DNA from: UBA12087 sp964370815
GTDB taxonomy: Bacteria > Chloroflexota > Anaerolineae > Anaerolineales > Villigracilaceae
Direction: 5' to 3'
Assembly: GCA_964370815.1 (NCBI GenBank)
Contig: CAYJKQ010000005.1
Location: forward strand, 1 to 64,000
Length of the DNA stretch: 64,000 nucleotides
Part shown: positions 62,118 to 64,000 of the stretch, in pieces
Layout of the letters: every line of letters begins with the position of its first letter
Position numbering within the stretch: the first letter of the stretch is position 1
Made by a program: the position numbers and the translations under genes
Notes under the pieces: model-generated
What the model saw: the letters and a program-made list of their open reading frames with translations, nothing else
What the model was told of the DNA's origin: nothing
The model's database searches: none

Positions 62118-63578
62118 TTATTTATAACCATACTCCAACTTAGCATTTGTAAATTCCGATGGTGCCATAACCGATAGCTGATGCAAAACCAGCTCTCGGG
62201 ATTCGACTGCTAAATCAAGGCAGGTTTTTAGTTCTTCTATTTGCAAATCTTCTGGTGTCCGGTTAGGGTAAATCAGTTTAAGTAGACCAGCTCCAATTTT
62301 ACGGATTGCATCTTGATTTCGTCCAGTAATTCCCCCGAAATCAATAAAAGCATTTACATGGGTTTGATAATTTCGGCGGCGAAGTCTCGAAAAAATTTCA
62401 GCCATATAATCCGTGATAAATCCATATCCATCAGCATAATTTTCGGGTTTGATTTTTGGTAATTCCCAACCTGGAAGAAAGCAATGAATACGATCTAAAA
62501 ACGCAGTATCTTGCATCTCAACTGGCAATACTTCGAATAAATGCCGGTAGCGCTCTGATGGTGAACGTTTTGCAATATTGGTATCGATATTGCCTCCCAA
62601 TACAATACTCGCTTGGGCAGAAAATTCTAATGGACCACGGCTAAATCGACCAGTTTGCATATAATCTTTCATAACACTTATTGTTGCATCAGGATCGGTA
62701 AAACTTGTTGAAGCAATTTCATCAAAAAAGACAACATCTCGAAATCCCAATATCCCAATTTTTTTGGATGCAATATTGTAGAAAAGTGTTGCGGGAGTAG
62801 CTTTCCCTCCGCTGATTACGAAGGCTTTGCTACTGGTGTTGCGGTAGGTGTAAGTCTTTCCAGTTTCGCGTGGACCAAGTTCAATCAAGTTCGTGTTTGC
62901 TTCAACAAAGGGTACAAGGCGCAAGAGCATGAGCATTTTCTCGCGCAAACTAAACCGTGAAGGATTGAAGCCAATGCTCTGGATGAGCAAGTCAATCCAT
63001 TCATCTTTGGTGAATAAGTTGCGTTTTGCAATGAAATCATCCAAATCTAAGCGTGTGATTTGAAAAGGTTTGAATTCTCGAATTAAGAATGGATAAATCC
63101 TCCCTTTAATTTCATAACGAGCATCGTACTCAATGGTCATAGTACCCCAGGCACCACCTGTTAACAATATTTCCGCGTAATCTTGCAGCAACTTTTCTGA
63201 AATTCGCACAAAGTTGTCGCCTAGTGCTGGAACTTCCGCCCAATAATGGTCCTTGCTAGTATCTAAGCGAACTTGTAAGGAGCCAAGAAGAATATATTCT
63301 TTTCGTTCCTTAATCCGGCTTTTGATTAACTCTTTTGCGTCACTTTCGACATAATGCTCTTTTAAAAGCTGGTCGATTTTTTGCTGTCCAGGAATAGGGT
63401 TGATGGGGTCTACATACTTTGCACATAAATATTCCATCACGTAGCGTGGGAATTCTTTATATGCTTCATTCCAGCGTGTTAAAGGTTTTAGAACTACTCG
63501 ATCTCCTATAAGTTCGATAGCTTTCTCATCCAAAGGGGAGAGTTGTAATATCCGAACAGGTATTTTGGAATCACTCAC
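62118..63578 (-). CDS. BrxL-like AAA+ ATPase without Lon protease domain
   Basis: A 486-residue protein of the BREX BrxL (Lon-like) family. The N-terminal part (residues ~10-200) precedes the AAA+ core with Walker A ELGPRETGKTYTY (233-245), FVISGGKATPATLFYN and Walker B VVFFDEIAS (282-290), then GGNIDTNI. The protein ends at SEFTNAKLEYGYK, where longer BrxL proteins carry a Lon-type protease domain of roughly 190 residues, so it belongs to the short version. The usual BREX partners (pglX, brxC, pglZ) are not visible; they may lie beyond the window edge. Confidence 0.85.
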   Translation of the reverse strand: MSDSKIPVRILQLSPLDEKAIELIGDRVVLKPLTRWNEAYKEFPRYVMEYLCAKYVDPINPIPGQQKIDQLLKEHYVESDAKELIKSRIKERKEYILLGSLQVRLDTSKDHYWAEVPALGDNFVRISEKLLQDYAEILLTGGAWGTMTIEYDARYEIKGRIYPFLIREFKPFQITRLDLDDFIAKRNLFTKDEWIDLLIQSIGFNPSRFSLREKMLMLLRLVPFVEANTNLIELGPRETGKTYTYRNTSSKAFVISGGKATPATLFYNIASKKIGILGFRDVVFFDEIASTSFTDPDATISVMKDYMQTGRFSRGPLEFSAQASIVLGGNIDTNIAKRSPSERYRHLFEVLPVEMQDTAFLDRIHCFLPGWELPKIKPENYADGYGFITDYMAEIFSRLRRRNYQTHVNAFIDFGGITGRNQDAIRKIGAGLLKLIYPNRTPEDLQIEELKTCLDLAVESRELVLHQLSVMAPSEFTNAKLEYGYK

Positions 63579-63596
63579 GTGGTATTCTCCTTACTC

Positions 63597-63995
63597 TCAT
63601 AAATCCAAATCGTCCAAACCACCAAGGCTGATCTTGACCACATCTTTCCGTTCAATTATTTGAACTGGAATATCTTGACGACGTGTTTGGATTTGATCTG
63701 TGATCGTTTTATAATTTAACATCAGTGTAAGCTTATCAGTTTTCTTGCCATCACCAAAACTAACGGGAATTAGTGTTATTTCAGCTTCATATTTTCCATT
63801 TGGAGATATCTGATCGCTAATAATTCGCGGTGATCCATCTGTGTTTAGCGAATACAATAAATTAAATGCTCCCATTTGATTTCCGCGATTTGCGATGGTG
63901 ACAATTAGGATAATCGATTGTCCTTCATTAACTGATATATCTCCCGGCAATCCTTCAAAGTTTAGATCTATTTTCTTCTCTCGAATTGGTTGCAT
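63597..63995 (-). CDS. Ig/CARDB-like beta-sandwich protein, probably incomplete
   Basis: At least 132 residues ending LGGLDDLDL. The pattern DISVNEGQSIILIVTIANRGNQMGAFNLLYSL is typical of an immunoglobulin-like or CARDB fold. The gene ends 18 bases before the BrxL-like start, so both are probably in one operon. The reading frame reaches the window edge, and the Met at 63995 may be internal, so this is likely the C-terminus of a larger protein. Confidence 0.6.
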   Translation of the reverse strand: MQPIREKKIDLNFEGLPGDISVNEGQSIILIVTIANRGNQMGAFNLLYSLNTDGSPRIISDQISPNGKYEAEITLIPVSFGDGKKTDKLTLMLNYKTITDQIQTRRQDIPVQIIERKDVVKISLGGLDDLDL

Positions 63996-64000
63996 AAGAA

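Overview
The window looks like a chromosome segment of an anaerobic Chloroflexota bacterium, most likely class Anaerolineae. This is an inference from gene content: an archaeal-type early mevalonate operon, a tungsten-type aldehyde:ferredoxin oxidoreductase with its own MoaD-like partner, a solitary dnaA, and an rpsB-tsf-pyrH-frr-uppS-cdsA cluster followed by glpX. No rRNA, CRISPR array or intact insertion sequence was seen.

Layout, left part (1-37.2 kb, core chromosome with accessory insertions). A heterodimeric ABC exporter pair (0.3-4.1 kb) is preceded by a 32-residue ORF with its own terminator. A MoaD-like protein and an AOR-family oxidoreductase follow (4.5-6.7 kb). At 6.7-9.5 kb lies what reads as a decayed integron: an N-terminal fragment of an integron integrase (IntI), an attI-like site with a TATAAT box, a membrane-protein cassette, and attC-like sites around a sigma factor/ArsM pair. 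An arsenic operon follows (arsR, ArsP-type permease, redox thioredoxin, broken ynfA, arsC, acr3; 9.5-13.7 kb). A second integron-like array occupies 13.8-16.5 kb: attI-like site, then PD-(D/E)XK-like, encapsulated-ferritin-like, NTF2-like and GNAT genes, each followed by an attC-like imperfect palindrome, with no integrase. Next come DUF35, thiolase, HMG-CoA synthase and HMG-CoA reductase (17.0-21.1 kb, minus strand), a GAF histidine kinase, dnaA, an FAD oxidoreductase, a SAM-I riboswitch with metK, plsC, an RRM protein, and the translation/lipid cluster (30.9-36.9 kb).

Right part (37.1-64 kb, genomic island). A tRNA-Lys(CTT) gene is followed by a tyrosine integrase, DUF3987 protein, excisionase, ArdC-like, HIRAN and RadC genes, all on the minus strand. 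This is the layout of an integrative element using the tRNA 3' end; its far end lies outside the window. Beyond 45 kb the island carries endonuclease-like genes (HNH, GIY-YIG) and genes resembling antiphage defence: a NACHT-type NTPase with membrane helices, a HEPN protein, a DUF5677 protein, a broken FRG-domain gene, a 1271-residue nuclease-STAND NTPase and a short BrxL-like ATPase. Two families of dispersed intergenic repeats separate these modules. Two of the genes sit in units with the same attI-like/attC-like signals as the chromosomal arrays.

The most interesting result is this set of four attI-like sites sharing the core AGTCCGTATAATTAATAGTT. Three are well preserved and one is degraded. 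Three are followed by cassettes with attC-like sites, the fourth by a gene with a shortened attC-like site, and only one retains a trace of intI. It suggests integron-type gene capture at several sites in one genome, with the integrase lost here or acting from elsewhere.
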